Source: Methanoculleus sp. (GTDB lineage: Archaea; Halobacteriota; Methanomicrobia; Methanomicrobiales; Methanoculleaceae). From it: a DNA stretch of 6,058 bases. Positions within the stretch are counted from its first letter, which is position 1, and each line of letters starts with the position of its first letter. Location of the stretch: positions 1 to 6,058 of the forward strand of contig JALNXI010000124.1 in assembly GCA_023230425.1 (NCBI GenBank), written 5' to 3'. This document shows positions 4,828 to 6,058 of the stretch, in pieces. Made by a program: the position numbers and the translations under genes. The notes beneath the pieces were generated by a model. That model did not search any database and was not told the origin of the DNA. It worked only from the letters and a program-made list of their open reading frames with translations.

Positions 4828-5337
4828 ATGCTGGAAGTGAATGAGTATGCCCGTGCCATGCAGAAGCTGTACGGCAAATCGCTGATCCTGGAAAACCCCT
4901 CCGAGTTTCATCCAGTCCTGTACTTCTACTTCACCGATGCCCTCGCCCACATCGACTTCACCCTCGGCATCCAGGCTTACAACTACATGTCGCCCCGGAA
5001 TATCATGAGCATGGAGTATATGCGGTGGCGCGTGGATGAGGAGAAGGCCGGCGAGCGGGCATACTTCCCCGGGTTCATCAACTGGCTGAAGGATGAGCAC
5101 CCGGAGAAGTTCGAGGAGCTCCCAATGCTCTGGTCCGGCGTCTACGACCGCGACGACCCTGCCCAGTACCGGAGCTTCCGCATCGTGCTCAACCCCGACG
5201 ATAAAAAGGCGATCCCGGCCAACTACCTCTCGACATTCATCGATGAGTTCTTTGACCCGAAGTTCATCAAACAGATCTATAAGACCTCAACACTCGCCCG
5301 CCTCTTCGATGAGTACGCGAGTAGCAGACCCGAATAA
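4828..5337 (+). CDS. conserved-looking protein of unknown function, aromatic-rich
   Basis: I do not recognise this family. The product is 169 residues (166 if it starts at GTG 4837), soluble-looking, with no signal peptide or membrane helix. It has no cysteine, about 13 tyrosines, 13 phenylalanines and 3 tryptophans, and many acidic residues. Notable segments are HPVLYFYFTDALAHIDFTLG (28-47), YNYMSPRNIMSMEYMRWR (51-68), an acidic central part with PEKFEELPMLWSGVYDRDDP (92-111), and a predicted-helical end with FIDEFFDPKFIKQIYKTSTL. Third codon positions are strongly G/C, as in the neighbours, so coding is convincing. The M20 hydrolase gene starts 20 bases after its stop, so the two are probably one transcript; a role linked to that enzyme is only a guess. 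See the ribosome binding site entry for the uncertain start. Confidence 0.8.
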   Translation: MLEVNEYARAMQKLYGKSLILENPSEFHPVLYFYFTDALAHIDFTLGIQAYNYMSPRNIMSMEYMRWRVDEEKAGERAYFPGFINWLKDEHPEKFEELPMLWSGVYDRDDPAQYRSFRIVLNPDDKKAIPANYLSTFIDEFFDPKFIKQIYKTSTLARLFDEYASSRPE

Positions 5338-5357
5338 GGCTTTGGAGGAGACCACGC

Positions 5358-6058
5358 ATGGATGTCGCCCGCCTCACCTCATCGCTTGTCCGGATCAGGA
5401 GTGAGAACCCGCCGGGGAGCACGGCTGATCTGATCGAGTTCATCAAGGAGTTCCTCGACTCGCTCGGCGTGAAGAGCCGCGTCGTCTCCCACCCGGGCGG
5501 GCGGGACGACCTCATCACGACCGATCCTGATCCCCGCCTCCTCCTCTGCGGCCATGTGGATGTTGTCCCCGCGATCCCCGATGACTGGACGCACGACCCC
5601 CACAGCGGGGAGGTCGCCGAAGGCTACGTCTGGGGGAGAGGCGCCACCGATATGAAAGGGGGATGCGCCGCTCTCCTCATCGCCTACCGGGATCTCGTCG
5701 AGAGCGGTGTCGCGCCGAAGGCGCAGTTCGCCTTCGTCTGCGATGAGGAGACCGGCGGAGAGTACGGCATACGCTCGCTGCTTGCGAAGAACCTGCTCCT
5801 GCCCCGCGACTGCCTGATAGCCGAACCGACGCCGGCGATGAGCCCGGCGGTCGGCCAGAAAGGCCTCTACCGGGTCGACCTCTCCTTCCGCGGCAGGCCG
5901 GGCCACAGTTCTCTCTATCCTATGGTTGGGAAGAGCGCCATCATGGCGGCGGTCGATCTCCTCGGGTACCTGCGGGAGGTCCATGCGCACCCGTTCCCGC
6001 CCGCCGAAGCCCTGCAGCCGCTCGTCGCACAGTCCGCCCGGGTCTTCCACGACGTCTT
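5358..6058 (+). CDS. M20-family metallo-amidohydrolase/peptidase (DapE/ArgE-like), 3' end outside the window
   Basis: The frame stays open to the window end: 233 codons are present of perhaps 370-400. M20 enzymes use two zinc ions to cleave amide bonds in acylated amino acids or peptides. Visible motifs are LLLCGHVDVVP (61-71; zinc ligand His66, with Asp68 supporting it), GRGATDMKGG (93-102; bridging Asp98), FVCDEETGGEYG (126-137; general base Glu130, zinc ligand Glu131), AEPT (155-158; zinc ligand Glu156) and the start of the dimerisation domain in FRGRPGHSS, with His183. The spacing closely matches H. influenzae DapE (His67, Asp100, Glu134/135, Glu163). The last zinc-binding His would lie beyond the window. 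GGAGGAG (5344-5350) is seven bases before ATG 5358. DapE, ArgE, carboxypeptidase or aminoacylase activity cannot be separated from this part. Confidence 0.92.
   Translation, partial: MDVARLTSSLVRIRSENPPGSTADLIEFIKEFLDSLGVKSRVVSHPGGRDDLITTDPDPRLLLCGHVDVVPAIPDDWTHDPHSGEVAEGYVWGRGATDMKGGCAALLIAYRDLVESGVAPKAQFAFVCDEETGGEYGIRSLLAKNLLLPRDCLIAEPTPAMSPAVGQKGLYRVDLSFRGRPGHSSLYPMVGKSAIMAAVDLLGYLREVHAHPFPPAEALQPLVAQSARVFHDV

Noticed and set aside
5379..6050. Minus-strand open frame (223 codons) opposite the M20 gene
   Set aside because: The plus strand carries the full set of M20 metal-binding motifs in a continuous frame. The antisense product is Arg/Gly/Glu-rich with no motif.

Overview
This window looks like chromosomal DNA of a euryarchaeal methanogen, most likely Methanomicrobiales (a Methanoculleus-like genome). 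The reasons are: a GC-rich coding sequence; archaeal/eukaryotic-type replication genes (PCNA sliding clamp and the iron-sulfur large subunit of DNA primase); an archaeal-style MoaA; and TATA-box-like promoters together with strong GGAGG ribosome binding sites. The genus is a judgement from overall resemblance, not from a search.

Layout. Positions 1-413 hold no convincing complete gene. There may be the last codons of an upstream gene, a tiny ORF with a good ribosome binding site, a perfect 10-bp hairpin, and a very GC-rich hairpin near 280-317. On the minus strand, 414-884 encodes an HD-superfamily protein whose signature HD doublet reads HG. Divergent from it is a short two-helix membrane protein (976-1176, plus strand). 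These two genes appear to share one symmetric TATA element near 948. The membrane protein gene runs tail to tail into priL, sharing a TTAA at the stop codons. pcn and priL form a minus-strand operon (2920 to 1173) joined by a TGATG stop/start overlap. The pcn promoter at about 2950-2957 lies in a dyad-symmetric divergent intergenic region.

From 3131 the plus strand carries rlmE (FtsJ-type 23S rRNA 2'-O-methyltransferase) and moaA (first step of molybdenum/tungsten pterin cofactor synthesis), overlapping by 23 bases. A 229-base GC-rich, hairpin-dense non-coding stretch follows. Then comes a two-gene transcription unit: an unrecognised aromatic-rich, cysteine-free 169-residue protein and, 20 bases later, an M20-family zinc amidohydrolase/peptidase cut off by the window end.

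The genes fall into small functional units: replication (pcn-priL), rRNA modification plus cofactor synthesis (rlmE-moaA), and a peptidase/deacylase unit. I see no mobile element, CRISPR array, tRNA or rRNA gene, and no clear novel multi-gene system. The items most worth a second look are the HG-substituted HD protein, the symmetric promoters, the poly-T terminator that doubles as the lysine-tail codons of priL, the unknown protein next to the M20 enzyme, and the structured non-coding stretches.
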